The notes: generated by a model not told the origin, from the sequence alone. DNA of 64,000 bases from Arthrobacter sp. efr-133-TYG-118 (GCF_030209755.1 NZ_JARVRH010000023.1:33530-97529); one strand, 5' to 3'. Shown: positions 17,141 to 25,538, counted from the first letter of the stretch. Numbers and translations: made by a program.

Positions 17141-17183
17141 CAAAAACACGGGCCCGAATCGACATGCGATCCGGGCCCGTGTT
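17141..17183 (-). terminator. Intrinsic terminator of the LysM transglycosylase gene
   Basis: Arms 17145-17156 and 17172-17183 pair perfectly, with an inner ATCG/CGAT extension. On the minus strand the stem is followed by TTTTTG. It separates the LysM gene from pknL downstream. Confidence 0.85.
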
Positions 17184-17195
17184 GTGCGACGCGAC

Positions 17196-18563
17196 TTAGC
17201 TGAAGTTCTTCTTGAGGGCCAGGATCGAGGCGACGTAGGTCTTGGTGTCGTCGTACATGCCGTGCTTGCTGACCGAGTATTGGCCCTGGTAGTAGCCTGC
17301 GATGGCCGTGTTCAGATCCTTGCTGGTGTTGACGAGGGCCCGGATGATGGCGACGCCTGCGGTCACGTTGTCATACGGGTCCAGGATGTTGAGCTTGCGT
17401 CCCACCAGTTGGGAAGCCCATTCACCGGAGGAGGGAATCACCTGCATCGTGCCGATGGCGTTGGCGGGAGAGACCGCACGCTGGTTGAAGCCGGATTCCT
17501 GGTAGGCGAACGCCATGGCCAACGACGGGTCCACCCCCATCCGACGCGCGGTATCGGCTACGATCCCCTTCATCTGGGCTGTGCTGGGAACCGGGGACGC
17601 ATTGAGCAGGGCCTTGTTCGCGTTGGCTGAACTGACCACCGCCTCCGGGTAGGTGTAGCCCAGGAACGTGCTCGGAACCAAGGGGGTGCTGACCGGAGCC
17701 GGAGCCGAGGCCGCAGGGGCGCCCGGAATGGCGAGCTTCTGCCCCGGATAAATGATGGTGCTCATGGACAGCTTGTTGGCCGAGAGCAGCGATGACAGGG
17801 ACACGCCAAGGCGGGACGCGATGCCGCCCAAGGTGTCACCCGACTTGATGGTGTAGGGGCCGGTGCTGGCAAGTGCCGGTGTTGCCGGCGCTGATGCAGG
17901 GACCAGTACAGCGGGAGCCGGTGCCGCTGGGGCCGGTGCGTTCGTTCCCGGGCCGACCTTGATCTTCTGTCCGGGGTAGATGATGGACCGGCCGTTGAGG
18001 CCGTTCCAATTGAAGACATCGGACAGCGCCACGCCGTGGCGGGCGGCAATACCGCTCAGGGTATCGCCGGATACGACTGTGTAGCTGGCAGCCGACGACG
18101 ACGTGCTGGGTGCCGGGCTCGGAGCGGGTGCCGGGGCACTTGGAGCCGTTGCGGAACCGGACAACTTGATCTGCTGTCCCGGGTAGATGATGGTGTTGCC
18201 CGAGAGCCCGTTGAGCTGCAGGACGGTGTTGGTGTCCAGCCCGTAGCGCGCCGCGATGCCGCTGATGGTATCGCCCCGGACGATGGTGTACGTGGCCGGA
18301 GCCGCCGGTGCCATGGGTTGCATGGCTGCCGGGATCGTCGCGGCAACCGCGGAGGCGGGAATGACGTTTGCGGACATGGCGGCGGCCTGGGCCCGGATGG
18401 CCGCAGTCAGCGATGCGGGGATCTTCTGGGTTTGTACCGCCGGAAGCGCTGTTGCCGGTTGGGCGAGCGCCAATGAAGAGAGCATGACGGCGGGCAGGGC
18501 CGCTGTGGTGGCCGCAATAATGGGCATGCTCGTTGTCTTCTTGGGCGAGCGGGGCGTCGTCAT
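17196..18563 (-). CDS. Secreted LysM-domain lytic transglycosylase
   Basis: This is a secreted wall hydrolase of about 455 residues. A signal peptide (SPKK followed by IIAATTAALPAVMLSSLALA) is followed by three LysM repeats, each with the GDT(I/L)GIA and IIYPGQ motifs, that bind peptidoglycan. A C-terminal SLT domain carries the catalytic glutamate in AYQESGFNQRAVSP and the motif AIGTMQVIPS. It would cleave glycan strands. I chose ATG 18563 because it gives a clean signal peptide; the frame is open to 18860. Two palindromes lie upstream. Confidence 0.9.
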   Translation of the reverse strand: MTTPRSPKKTTSMPIIAATTAALPAVMLSSLALAQPATALPAVQTQKIPASLTAAIRAQAAAMSANVIPASAVAATIPAAMQPMAPAAPATYTIVRGDTISGIAARYGLDTNTVLQLNGLSGNTIIYPGQQIKLSGSATAPSAPAPAPSPAPSTSSSAASYTVVSGDTLSGIAARHGVALSDVFNWNGLNGRSIIYPGQKIKVGPGTNAPAPAAPAPAVLVPASAPATPALASTGPYTIKSGDTLGGIASRLGVSLSSLLSANKLSMSTIIYPGQKLAIPGAPAASAPAPVSTPLVPSTFLGYTYPEAVVSSANANKALLNASPVPSTAQMKGIVADTARRMGVDPSLAMAFAYQESGFNQRAVSPANAIGTMQVIPSSGEWASQLVGRKLNILDPYDNVTAGVAIIRALVNTSKDLNTAIAGYYQGQYSVSKHGMYDDTKTYVASILALKKNFS

Positions 18564-18617
18564 GGGAGCAATCCTCATCTCAGCAGCGGATGTTGGGAAT
18601 GCCGCTGTTGCCAGTGT

Positions 18618-18667
18618 TACTAAAGTTAGTAGTGATGCAAATGTGATCAATGTGAATCTCTCACATT
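18618..18667. promoter_or_regulatory. Two palindromes upstream of the LysM gene
   Basis: TACTAA-AG-TTAGTA (18618-18631) is a perfect 14-base palindrome. AATGTGA-ATCTC-TCACATT (18649-18667) has seven-base arms and resembles CRP/GlxR sites (TGTGA-N6-TCACA), but with five spacer bases instead of six. A direct repeat ATGTGA (18641, 18650) overlaps it. They lie between divergent genes, 55-104 bases from the LysM start. Confidence 0.45.
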
Positions 18668-18787
18668 TTTCGATTCGGCACAAGAAATCCCGGAGCATTC
18701 GATTCTTGGGCAATTCGGGGACACAAATTCCGCCCGTACCGTCCGTCCGGCTAGGCGCAAAGCGCGCGGGCGTGGCAATCTTGATCC

Positions 18788-19141
18788 GTGAGTAATGTAG
18801 AAAGCCTCGTTTCCGAATGGCTGCCGCTGCCCGATGTGGCAGAGCTGCTGAACGTTTCAATCACCAAGGTCCACGGTCTTCTGGACGAGCGTGCAGTGGT
18901 GGCTGTGAGAGTGGGCGAACGCAATATCCGTTCGATTCCTGCCCTCTTTATCCAGGACGGTCATGTGGTGGATAGCCTGAAGGGCACCATCGCAGTGCTT
19001 GGCGATGCCGGGTACACGGATGAGGAGCTCATCGCGTGGCTTTTCACTCCGGACGAGTCGCTGCGTGGCCGCCCTGTCGACGCGCTCCGTGAAGGGCGCA
19101 AAACTGAAATCCGACGCAGGGCTCAATCGCTTGCCTGGTAA
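18788..19141 (+). CDS. Rv2175c-like DNA-binding protein
   Basis: This 117-residue winged-helix protein begins with the motif WLPLPDVAELLNVSITKVHG (helix-turn-helix at about 11-35), and its C-terminal part has GRPVDALREGRKTEIRRRAQ. In mycobacteria, Rv2175c binds DNA and is a substrate of PknL. Here the pknL-type gene lies nearby, but on the opposite strand and beyond the LysM gene. The start is GTG 18788 with no ribosome binding site; a weak -10 (CAATCT, 18776-18781) at leaderless spacing precedes it. Confidence 0.88.
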   Translation: MSNVESLVSEWLPLPDVAELLNVSITKVHGLLDERAVVAVRVGERNIRSIPALFIQDGHVVDSLKGTIAVLGDAGYTDEELIAWLFTPDESLRGRPVDALREGRKTEIRRRAQSLAW

Positions 19142-19147
19142 GGGAAT

Positions 19148-19209
19148 CCTGCCTTAAATACAGTGGTGGCGATCAGCAAGCTGATCGCCACCACTGTATT
19201 TAAGGCAGG
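19148..19209. terminator. 30-bp perfect hairpin, bidirectional terminator
   Basis: Arms 19148-19177 and 19180-19209 are perfectly complementary over 30 bp with only two bases between them. The hairpin starts seven bases after one gene's stop codon and ends 37 bases before the stop codon of the convergent polyprenyl synthase gene. The long AT-rich lower stem (TTAAATA) gives a U-rich tail in both directions. Confidence 0.85.
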
Positions 19210-19246
19210 TGTTTAGACTGCCCTCAACGTGGTTTTATGCAAGAGT

Positions 19247-20338
19247 TCACGCGGCCCGGCTGACGGCGGCTTCGGCCAACTGCCTCAGCGCGGTAAGCGG
19301 GAGTTCAGCCAGGGGGAGGCGTTCCAAGGCCTCGAAAGCCTCGTTGCTGAGTTCCTCGATCATCGATTCCGTGGCTTCGAGCGCACCGCAATCCACGATG
19401 ATCCGCCGGATCTCGGCAACCTCGGCCTCGCCAAGGTCCTGCCTTCCGAGCATGGTATCGATGTAGCTCGAATCAGTATTCCCCGCCTGGTTGATGGCGA
19501 AGCCCACCAGCACCGTCCTTTTGCCTTCGCGGAGGTCATCTCCGGCGGGTTTTCCTGTCGTCCCCGGGTCTCCGAACACGCCCAGGACGTCGTCGCGCAA
19601 CTGGAATGCTTCGCCAAGGGGCAACGCGAAGGCGGAATAGCCTTGCAGGAGCTCTTCGCTGGCACCGGCCAAGGCGCCTCCCAGGGCCAACGGGTGTTCC
19701 GTTGAGTACTTCGCCGACTTGAAACGGATGATGGACTGGGCACGGTGGACGGCACCAGCGCGGTCCCGCACCGGGCCCGCAACTTCCTCCAGGATGTCCA
19801 GGTATTGGCCGGCCATGACCTCGGCCCGCATCAGGTTGAAGATCCGCCGTGCAGGCGTGCCGGAAGAAGCCCTGCCACCAATCTCTGTGAACGCCTCCTC
19901 GCTGAAGGACAAACAAAGGTCTCCGGTGAGAATCGCGGCCGCCTGCCCGAAGCGTTCGCTGTCGAGGGCCCAGCCTTCGCCCTCATGGAGCTGGCTGAAC
20001 CGCTTGTGGACGCTTGGGCCGCCGCGCCGTGTATCAGAGCGGTCGATGATGTCATCGTGAATCAGGGCTGCAGCCTGGAAGAGTTCCAAAGCGCAGCCGG
20101 CAGTGATGATATCGGGGTGCGCGGACTCGCCGCCGGCACCTCGCCATCCCCAGTAGCACATCAAGGCCCGGAGCCGTTTGCCACCTGTCACGAGGCTTGT
20201 GATTGAGCCCATGAGCGGAGCGACATCGGGGGAGATGGTGGCCATGGTTTCTTGTTGCACCCCAAGGAAACCGTTAAGTTTGGCTGCGACATCGGCCACA
20301 AAACGGCTCTGTTCCGAACCCAGGCTCTCCGTGGTCAC
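19247..20338 (-). CDS. Polyprenyl (E-prenyl) diphosphate synthase
   Basis: This 363-residue enzyme extends allylic diphosphates with isopentenyl diphosphate. Both aspartate-rich motifs are visible: FARM HDDIIDRSD and SARM LRDDVLGVFGD. The GDDLREGKRTVL motif completes the site. By position it matches idsA2-type genes, but chain length (C20 or longer, for carotenoids, menaquinone or lipid carrier) cannot be fixed. Its GTG start overlaps the stop of the lipoprotein gene upstream (GTGA), so they form a coupled operon. Confidence 0.9.
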   Translation of the reverse strand: MTTESLGSEQSRFVADVAAKLNGFLGVQQETMATISPDVAPLMGSITSLVTGGKRLRALMCYWGWRGAGGESAHPDIITAGCALELFQAAALIHDDIIDRSDTRRGGPSVHKRFSQLHEGEGWALDSERFGQAAAILTGDLCLSFSEEAFTEIGGRASSGTPARRIFNLMRAEVMAGQYLDILEEVAGPVRDRAGAVHRAQSIIRFKSAKYSTEHPLALGGALAGASEELLQGYSAFALPLGEAFQLRDDVLGVFGDPGTTGKPAGDDLREGKRTVLVGFAINQAGNTDSSYIDTMLGRQDLGEAEVAEIRRIIVDCGALEATESMIEELSNEAFEALERLPLAELPLTALRQLAEAAVSRAA

Positions 20339-20868
20339 TTGATTGACCCGGCGGCCACGTTGGCACCGATGGTGAACGTGGATTTGCCTGCGGTTTCCAC
20401 CACCGAGATATTCACCGTTTCATTGTCGCCACGGAGGAAATCCTTTGATTTGATACTTCCGACAGTGCTGCCGGGAACTTCCTTAAAGCCCTGCGCCGTG
20501 AGCGCAGAGGTATAAAAGGCCACTACTGAGTCCGACGTGGACGCAATGGTACCGACCAGGGCCACCGACGCCGGGGAGGAGTTCTTGTCGAAACTGCTGG
20601 ATTCCACAGCGGCCTTGGGCATCAATGGAATCAGTTGCTGCGGGAATCCCGGGACCAAGGCGCCGACCGCCGCCGAAGCTCCCGCGGCCCCCGTGGAAGT
20701 TGCGCCCGGCGCCGGACTTGCCGAGGCAGTGGCTGCCCCGGACGATGTTGGCGCCGCCCCTTGGGATGCCGTACTTGCCGGGGACGACCCGCAAGCCGAG
20801 ATGGTCAACGCGACGCCCGTGGCCAACAAGGCCAGGCTGACGGGTTGAGGCTTTCCAAAGAGCTTCAC
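20335..20868 (-). CDS. Putative lipoprotein of unknown function
   Basis: This 177-residue protein begins with a lipoprotein signal peptide whose lipobox ends ISAC, giving the lipidated cysteine C26. An Ala/Ser/Thr/Pro-rich linker (about 27-80) follows, then a compact C-terminal domain (about 85-177). I do not recognise the domain. It should be anchored on the outer face of the membrane. The start GTG 20868 has GGAGG upstream. The gene is translationally coupled to the polyprenyl synthase gene, which is an unusual partnership. Confidence 0.75.
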   Translation of the reverse strand: MKLFGKPQPVSLALLATGVALTISACGSSPASTASQGAAPTSSGAATASASPAPGATSTGAAGASAAVGALVPGFPQQLIPLMPKAAVESSSFDKNSSPASVALVGTIASTSDSVVAFYTSALTAQGFKEVPGSTVGSIKSKDFLRGDNETVNISVVETAGKSTFTIGANVAAGSIK

Positions 20869-20952
20869 AGGGATTTCCTCCTGGGGACGACGCCGGATGC
20901 TGCCTCCAGTTTAGGGCGCCGGACGCAGCCAGCAGTAACCAGTGCCGCGGCA

Positions 20953-20958
20953 TAGGAT
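20953..20958 (+). promoter_or_regulatory. -10 element TAGGAT of dinB, leaderless spacing
   Basis: TAGGAT ends six bases before GTG 20965. No LexA-type palindrome was seen nearby. Confidence 0.6.
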
Positions 20959-20964
20959 TTCCTT

Positions 20965-22233
20965 GTGAGACCACAAGCAGAGAACAACGGGCGGGGCCCC
21001 GGACAAGAATTCGCCCCGGATCCCGCTGCTCTGCGGGAACTGAGGCGCACCAGCATCCTCCACGTGGACATGGATGCCTTCTTCGTCTCGGTGGAATTGC
21101 GCACCCGGACGGAACTCAAGGGAAAACCCGTCATTGTGGGCTTCCCGGTGGATCGCTCGGTGGTATTGTCTGCCTCCTACGAAGCGCGAGCGTTGGGCGT
21201 GAAGTCTGCCATGCCCATGGCCAACGCTATGCGGATGTGCCCCAACGCGGTCATCATCGAGCCCCGCCACAGCCTCTACTACGAGGTGTCCGCGCAGTTG
21301 ATGGGCATATTCGAATCGATAACGGACCTCGTGGAGCCCTTGAGCGTCGACGAGGCTTTCCTGGATGTCGGCGGCGCAATCAGGAGGCTTGGTCCGCCAC
21401 TCCAGATCGGCCATTTGATCCGGCGCCGTGTTGCGTCCGAGCTGGGAATCACCGCGTCTGTGGGAATAGCCGCAAACAAGTTCGTTGCCAAAATTGCTTC
21501 TACGCGCTGCAAACCCGACGGACTGCTCCTTATTGAGGAAGGGCAGACCGTCGCCTATTTGCACAGCCTGCCGGTGAACGCCTTGTGGGGAGTCGGGGCC
21601 AAGACCGCCGATGTCCTTGCCAGGCTGGGGATTCGTACCGTGGCCGATGTTGCGTCCACGCCGCTTTCTTCGTTGAAAAAGGTCCTTGGAGCTTCGGGCG
21701 AGCACGTCCACCGATTGTCGATGGGCTTGGATCCGCGGCCGGTCACGCCCACACGCCTCGAAAAGAGCATTGGTTCCGAGGAAACATTCGCTGTTGACAC
21801 CCCGGATGACGCGCTCCTGCACCGCGAGTTGCTAAGGCTCTCCCACCGAACCGCTTCACGGCTGCGGACGGCCGGAATGCTGGCCCGGACCATCGCGCTG
21901 AAGCTGCGCTATGCGGATTTTTCGACAATCAGCCGCAGCAAGACAATGCATACGCCGGTGGACAGCGCCCAGATGATCTATCAGGTGGCGAGCCAGTTGC
22001 TGGCGTCCTTGGGGGAGCGCCCCATGAGCGTGCGCCTTGTAGGAGTCCGGGCTGAGCAGCTCGAACCGGCGGAACATACCTCGCTGCAGTTAAGCTTCGA
22101 TCGCCGGGACGACAACTGGAGGGCGGCTGAACAGGCGCTTGACCGTGTCACCGAGCGATTCGGCAGCAAGACCGTCCTTCCGGCGACGCTTTTGGAGCCG
22201 CATGCGGAGCCGGACGGGCCGGGCTCTCCCTAG
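20965..22233 (+). CDS. dinB: DNA polymerase IV (Y-family)
   Basis: This 422-residue translesion polymerase has catalytic acidic motifs HVDMDAFFVSVE and LSVDEAFLDVGG, and the helix-hairpin-helix region ALWGVGAKTADVLARLGIRT. The little-finger domain runs to about residue 380. It copies damaged DNA with low fidelity. Transcription seems to be solitary and leaderless. No SOS box (TCGAAC-N4-GTTCGA) is visible upstream, so LexA control is doubtful. Confidence 0.93.
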   Translation: MRPQAENNGRGPGQEFAPDPAALRELRRTSILHVDMDAFFVSVELRTRTELKGKPVIVGFPVDRSVVLSASYEARALGVKSAMPMANAMRMCPNAVIIEPRHSLYYEVSAQLMGIFESITDLVEPLSVDEAFLDVGGAIRRLGPPLQIGHLIRRRVASELGITASVGIAANKFVAKIASTRCKPDGLLLIEEGQTVAYLHSLPVNALWGVGAKTADVLARLGIRTVADVASTPLSSLKKVLGASGEHVHRLSMGLDPRPVTPTRLEKSIGSEETFAVDTPDDALLHRELLRLSHRTASRLRTAGMLARTIALKLRYADFSTISRSKTMHTPVDSAQMIYQVASQLLASLGERPMSVRLVGVRAEQLEPAEHTSLQLSFDRRDDNWRAAEQALDRVTERFGSKTVLPATLLEPHAEPDGPGSP

Positions 22234-22468
22234 GCTTCGAACAGCCCTCGCATGCCCTCCGGTGTGTCTTTCAGAACAGCGGCCAACAAACTATCCTAGA
22301 GATACACAGATTTAGACCGTCTGGATAAATTGCCATGTTGCGTCTGTTCCGTGAGACCGTGTTCACAAGACCCGGTCTTCGGGAACCCTTTTTTGGGTTC
22401 GTCCGTTCAAGGGAACAGAGGCAACGGCCGCGGCGTATCCAGACGCTGGCCGACTAAAGGAGGTCGCG

Positions 22469-22834
22469 ATGCCCCTCTCGGAGCACGAACAGAAGCTACT
22501 CGAGCAACTCGAGAAGCAACTGCATGAGGACGATCCAAAGTTTGCCAATTCAATGGGCTCTGACCCCATTCGCTCATGGTCGACCAGGCACATCGTTATT
22601 GGCGTTCTAGGCACTATCGCCGGGATTCTCTTGTTGTTGGTAGGTGTGTCCCTGCAGAACATCTTCCTTGGAGTGCTGGGCTTCATCGTGATGGGCGCCG
22701 GCGTTTACTTTGCCACCCTGAGAAGGGCGGCCGGCGGGAAGTCGAAGAGTGCCAAGCCGGGCAAGGCAAGGAACTCATTCATGAGCAACCTTGAGGAACG
22801 CTGGGACGAGCGCCGCCGCGGCGAGGAGAGCTGA
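22469..22834 (+). CDS. DUF3040 membrane protein
   Basis: This 121-residue protein starts MPLSEHEQKLLEQLEKQL, the DUF3040 signature (an amphipathic helix). Two transmembrane helices (about 42-62 and 65-85) and a basic tail follow. The function of the family is unknown, but it is commonly found just upstream of mraZ in actinobacteria. AAAGGAGG precedes the ATG. A strong hairpin separates it from the dcw cluster. Confidence 0.88.
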   Translation: MPLSEHEQKLLEQLEKQLHEDDPKFANSMGSDPIRSWSTRHIVIGVLGTIAGILLLLVGVSLQNIFLGVLGFIVMGAGVYFATLRRAAGGKSKSAKPGKARNSFMSNLEERWDERRRGEES

Positions 22835-22908
22835 ACGATCCATCCAGGGACTTGTCCTCCAGGCGGATGCCAAGTCCTCCACATTGCACCACCAGGCTCT
22901 GGCCTGAT

Positions 22909-22941
22909 TGCGAAAAGACCCGAATCTCGGGTCTTTTCGCA
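22909..22941 (+). terminator. Terminator upstream of the dcw cluster
   Basis: A perfect 15-bp stem (22909-22923 with 22927-22941) with loop ATC; the right arm holds CTTTT and is followed by TTTAACG. It isolates the mraZ promoter region (22942-23212) from DUF3040. Confidence 0.82.
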
Positions 22942-23115
22942 TTTAACGCCATGTTTGCCGCACCTCGCGAGCCTCAAGTCGCGACTGGCGAAGCCGCCGT
23001 CGTACACCTCCTTGCAGCGCCGCCGCAAAGTCTCCTCCACCACCAACCACCCCTGAGAGCCGCATGTTTTCAGGCTCCCGCATTCGAAAGTGGGGCAGAA
23101 ACACGCCGGATTGCG

Positions 23116-23143
23116 TTGACTGTGGGGGCTTGTGGAGTAAAGT
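23116..23143 (+). promoter_or_regulatory. mraZ operon promoter
   Basis: -35 TTGACT (23116-23121), a 16-base spacer and -10 TAAAGT (23138-23143). The predicted leader is about 60 bases. MraZ-type repeats overlap it. Confidence 0.65.
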
Positions 23144-23170
23144 GGAGCAAGTAAGAGGGTAGTGGCGGCG
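23121..23170 (+). promoter_or_regulatory. MraZ boxes: GTGG repeats with a 10-bp period
   Basis: GTGG begins at 23122, 23132, 23142 and 23162, each at the same phase of a 10-base register: TGTGGGGGCT, TGTGGAGTAA, AGTGGAGCAA, then one skipped unit, then AGTGGCGGCG. E. coli MraZ binds short TGGG-type repeats separated by five bases, the same period. The repeats cover the spacer, -10 and start region, so repression is the natural reading. Confidence 0.7.
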
Positions 23171-23212
23171 TGGGGCAGATACGGGCACCTTTACTGATGG
23201 GGCGGTGGGCCA

Positions 23213-23644
23213 GTGTTTCTTGGCACGCATTCGCCGCGTCTGGACGAAAAGGGCCGGATCATCCTTCCCGCCAAGTTCCGCGAGGAACTTGCTGACGGCT
23301 TGGTGCTCACAAGGGGCCAGGAACGTTGCATCTACGTCTTCAGCCAGCGGGAATTCGAACGTATTCACGAATCCATGCGGGAGGCCCCCATCTCCTCCAA
23401 GCAGTCACGTGACTACATCAGGGTTTTCCTGTCCGGAGCCTCTGACGAGGTACCTGACAAGCAGGGGCGCGTGACGATTCCGCCGGCGCTCCGGAGCTAC
23501 GCAGGTCTTGAGCGGGAATTGGCCGTCATCGGCGCCGGAACCCGTGCAGAGATCTGGGACGCCCAGGCTTGGGATGAGTACCTGGCCGAGAAGGAAGCCG
23601 CCTTCTCGGAGACCGACGACGACAACCTTCCCGGGTTCATTTAG
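23213..23644 (+). CDS. mraZ: Transcriptional regulator MraZ
   Basis: This 143-residue protein has two SpoVT/AbrB-like MraZ domains, each with the DxxGR motif: HSPRLDEKGRIILPAKF and EVPDKQGRVTIPPALR. In other bacteria it forms a ring, binds its own promoter and represses the dcw cluster. The start is GTG 23213, giving the standard MFLGTH start; the ribosome binding site is weak. A 179-base gap separates it from rsmH. Confidence 0.95.
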   Translation: MFLGTHSPRLDEKGRIILPAKFREELADGLVLTRGQERCIYVFSQREFERIHESMREAPISSKQSRDYIRVFLSGASDEVPDKQGRVTIPPALRSYAGLERELAVIGAGTRAEIWDAQAWDEYLAEKEAAFSETDDDNLPGFI

Positions 23645-23823
23645 AAACCTGGACACGAAGCAGCAATGCTTCTTGGACGGGATCTCCAGCCGCCCATCAC
23701 ATTGTTTTCCTGGCTCACCTTCCCCGGAGCCAGGCAGACGCTGCGATAGGCGCGGATGGGGATCCGGCCCAAGAAGCGACCCGCCCGACTGACAGACGAA
23801 CAACTCAGCTCTGAGGAGGCCGC

Positions 23824-24822
23824 ATGGAGGAGCAAGACGCGCCAAAACCAACCTCGGAGCGACATGTACCGGTCCTGAAGGACCGGTGCATCAATTTGTT
23901 GGCACCAGGTTTTGAGGCCGCCCGCAGCCGTGGCGAAACGCCCGTCGTCATCGACGCCACGTTGGGAATGGGTGGCCACTCCGAAGCCATGCTGCAGCGG
24001 TTCCCCGATCTGCACCTTGTTGGTATAGACCGGGACGAAGAAGCCCTGGCCCTCGCTGGAGAGCGCCTGCAACCGTTCGCGGCCCGCACTGACCTGGTAC
24101 ATGCCGTTTATGACGAAATCGAAGATGTCCTTGCGGACCTTGGTATCCCGGAGGTGCACGGCATCCTCATGGATCTGGGCGTGTCTTCCCTCCAACTGGA
24201 CGAGCGGGAGCGCGGCTTTGCCTACTCCTACGACGCGCCGCTGGATATGCGGATGGACACCAGCCGCGGCCAGACTGCCGCCGACGTAGTCAACAACTAT
24301 TCCGAAGAAGACCTCGTGCGGATTATCCGCAAGTGGGGCGAAGAGAAGTTTGCCGGCAGAATCGCGAACCGCATCGTCACGGCGAGGGTCACCAAGCCAT
24401 TCGCCACCACCGGGGAACTCGTCGAGCAGATCCGCGGCGTTGTTCCCGCGGCGGCTGCAAAGTCCGGCGGGCATCCGGCAAAGCGGACTTTCCAGGCCCT
24501 GCGGATTGAAGTCAATGAGGAACTCGATGTCCTGGAGCGGGCAGTGCCTGCGGCCCTCTCTGCCTCGGCAATGGGCGGACGAGTAGTGGTGATGTCATAC
24601 CACTCACTCGAAGACAAGATCGTCAAGTCGGTCTTCCAGTCCCGGTCCAAGTCTTCGGCCCCGCTCGGCTTCCCTGTGGAGCTGGAAGAACATAAGCCGG
24701 AATTCAAGACCCTGACCAAGGGCACGGAAGTGCCTACCCCTGAAGAAATCGCCGAAAACCCGCGTGCGGCATCTGCCCGCCTGCGGGCCGTGGAACGCAT
24801 CAAAGCGAGGAGAACAGCATGA
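23824..24822 (+). CDS. rsmH: 16S rRNA (cytosine-1402-N4)-methyltransferase
   Basis: This 332-residue enzyme methylates C1402 of 16S rRNA with S-adenosylmethionine. The binding motif VIDATLGMGGHSEAML lies near residue 40, and GILMDLGVSSLQLD and VVMSYHSLEDKIVK are family landmarks. The ATG follows GAGGAGG. It overlaps ftsL by ATGA, as usual in this cluster. Confidence 0.95.
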   Translation: MEEQDAPKPTSERHVPVLKDRCINLLAPGFEAARSRGETPVVIDATLGMGGHSEAMLQRFPDLHLVGIDRDEEALALAGERLQPFAARTDLVHAVYDEIEDVLADLGIPEVHGILMDLGVSSLQLDERERGFAYSYDAPLDMRMDTSRGQTAADVVNNYSEEDLVRIIRKWGEEKFAGRIANRIVTARVTKPFATTGELVEQIRGVVPAAAAKSGGHPAKRTFQALRIEVNEELDVLERAVPAALSASAMGGRVVVMSYHSLEDKIVKSVFQSRSKSSAPLGFPVELEEHKPEFKTLTKGTEVPTPEEIAENPRAASARLRAVERIKARRTA

Positions 24823-25484
24823 GCACCGCTGCCGCGAAGATCCTGCCGACCACGGTGGGGAACACCGCGCGTGCCCTGCCCGCCCGGGGACCGGAGCGCG
24901 ACACGACCCGCAAGGCGCGGACGCCGCTCTCGCTCGTACAGAGTGTTCCCGGACGACGACGGACTCCGTTCGTCGTCTTTTGCTTCGGCGTGCTGGCGGC
25001 CGCCTTGTTGACTGTCCTGGTGCTCAACATCTCCGTTTCCACGGCCCAATACGACCTTGTGAAGCTCAGGAACGACGCAGCGTCCCTGAACAAGCAGAAC
25101 CAGGATCTGACACAGCAGGTCCAGAACTACCAAGCCCCTCAGAATCTTGCCGCCAAGGCCGCAGAATTGGGAATGGTAGCTTCCACTGCCACGGGCCAGA
25201 TCGATCTGGACAACCTGACGGTCACAGGAAAAGCCACGCCGGCAACCAAGGGACAGAATCCCGGTGCCGTCATCGCTGCTCCTGCGGTTGCAGGCCAGCC
25301 CAGCGTCGCTCCTTCCGCACCCGCCAAGAATGATTCACTGGACAGCCGTAAGCCCAACGGGGCCGCCGACTCGACACCGGCCAAACCGCAGGCGTCCGCG
25401 GTTCCTACGGCACCCAAGCCGCCGGTTGTGGATCTCCACGGTGGTTCGGTCCCGGCTCCACAGCAGAAGGTACCAGGGCAGTAG
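24819..25484 (+). CDS. ftsL: Cell division protein FtsL-like
   Basis: This 221-residue bitopic protein has a basic cytoplasmic tail (1-48), one transmembrane helix (about 50-72), and a short coiled coil (about 78-105) with the AAKAAELGM motif. A long Pro/Ala/Lys-rich periplasmic-side tail then appears disordered. It should pair with a DivIC/FtsB partner and bridge FtsQ to the FtsW-FtsI synthase. Sequence similarity in this family is low, so the name rests on topology and position between rsmH and ftsI. Confidence 0.85.
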   Translation: MSTAAAKILPTTVGNTARALPARGPERDTTRKARTPLSLVQSVPGRRRTPFVVFCFGVLAAALLTVLVLNISVSTAQYDLVKLRNDAASLNKQNQDLTQQVQNYQAPQNLAAKAAELGMVASTATGQIDLDNLTVTGKATPATKGQNPGAVIAAPAVAGQPSVAPSAPAKNDSLDSRKPNGAADSTPAKPQASAVPTAPKPPVVDLHGGSVPAPQQKVPGQ

Positions 25485-25538
25485 CGTCCAGCCGACCTGA
25501 TTTCAGGTAACCAGCAAGGCAAGCAGCAAGGAATCGAC

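Noticed and set aside
18564..18787. A c-di-AMP riboswitch before the LysM hydrolase gene
   Set aside because: The space from any likely transcript start to ATG is under about 100 bases and no expected pairing was seen.
20920..20965. SOS (LexA) control of dinB
   Set aside because: No TCGAAC-N4-GTTCGA palindrome is visible before the start; a half site at 22235 is downstream of dinB.
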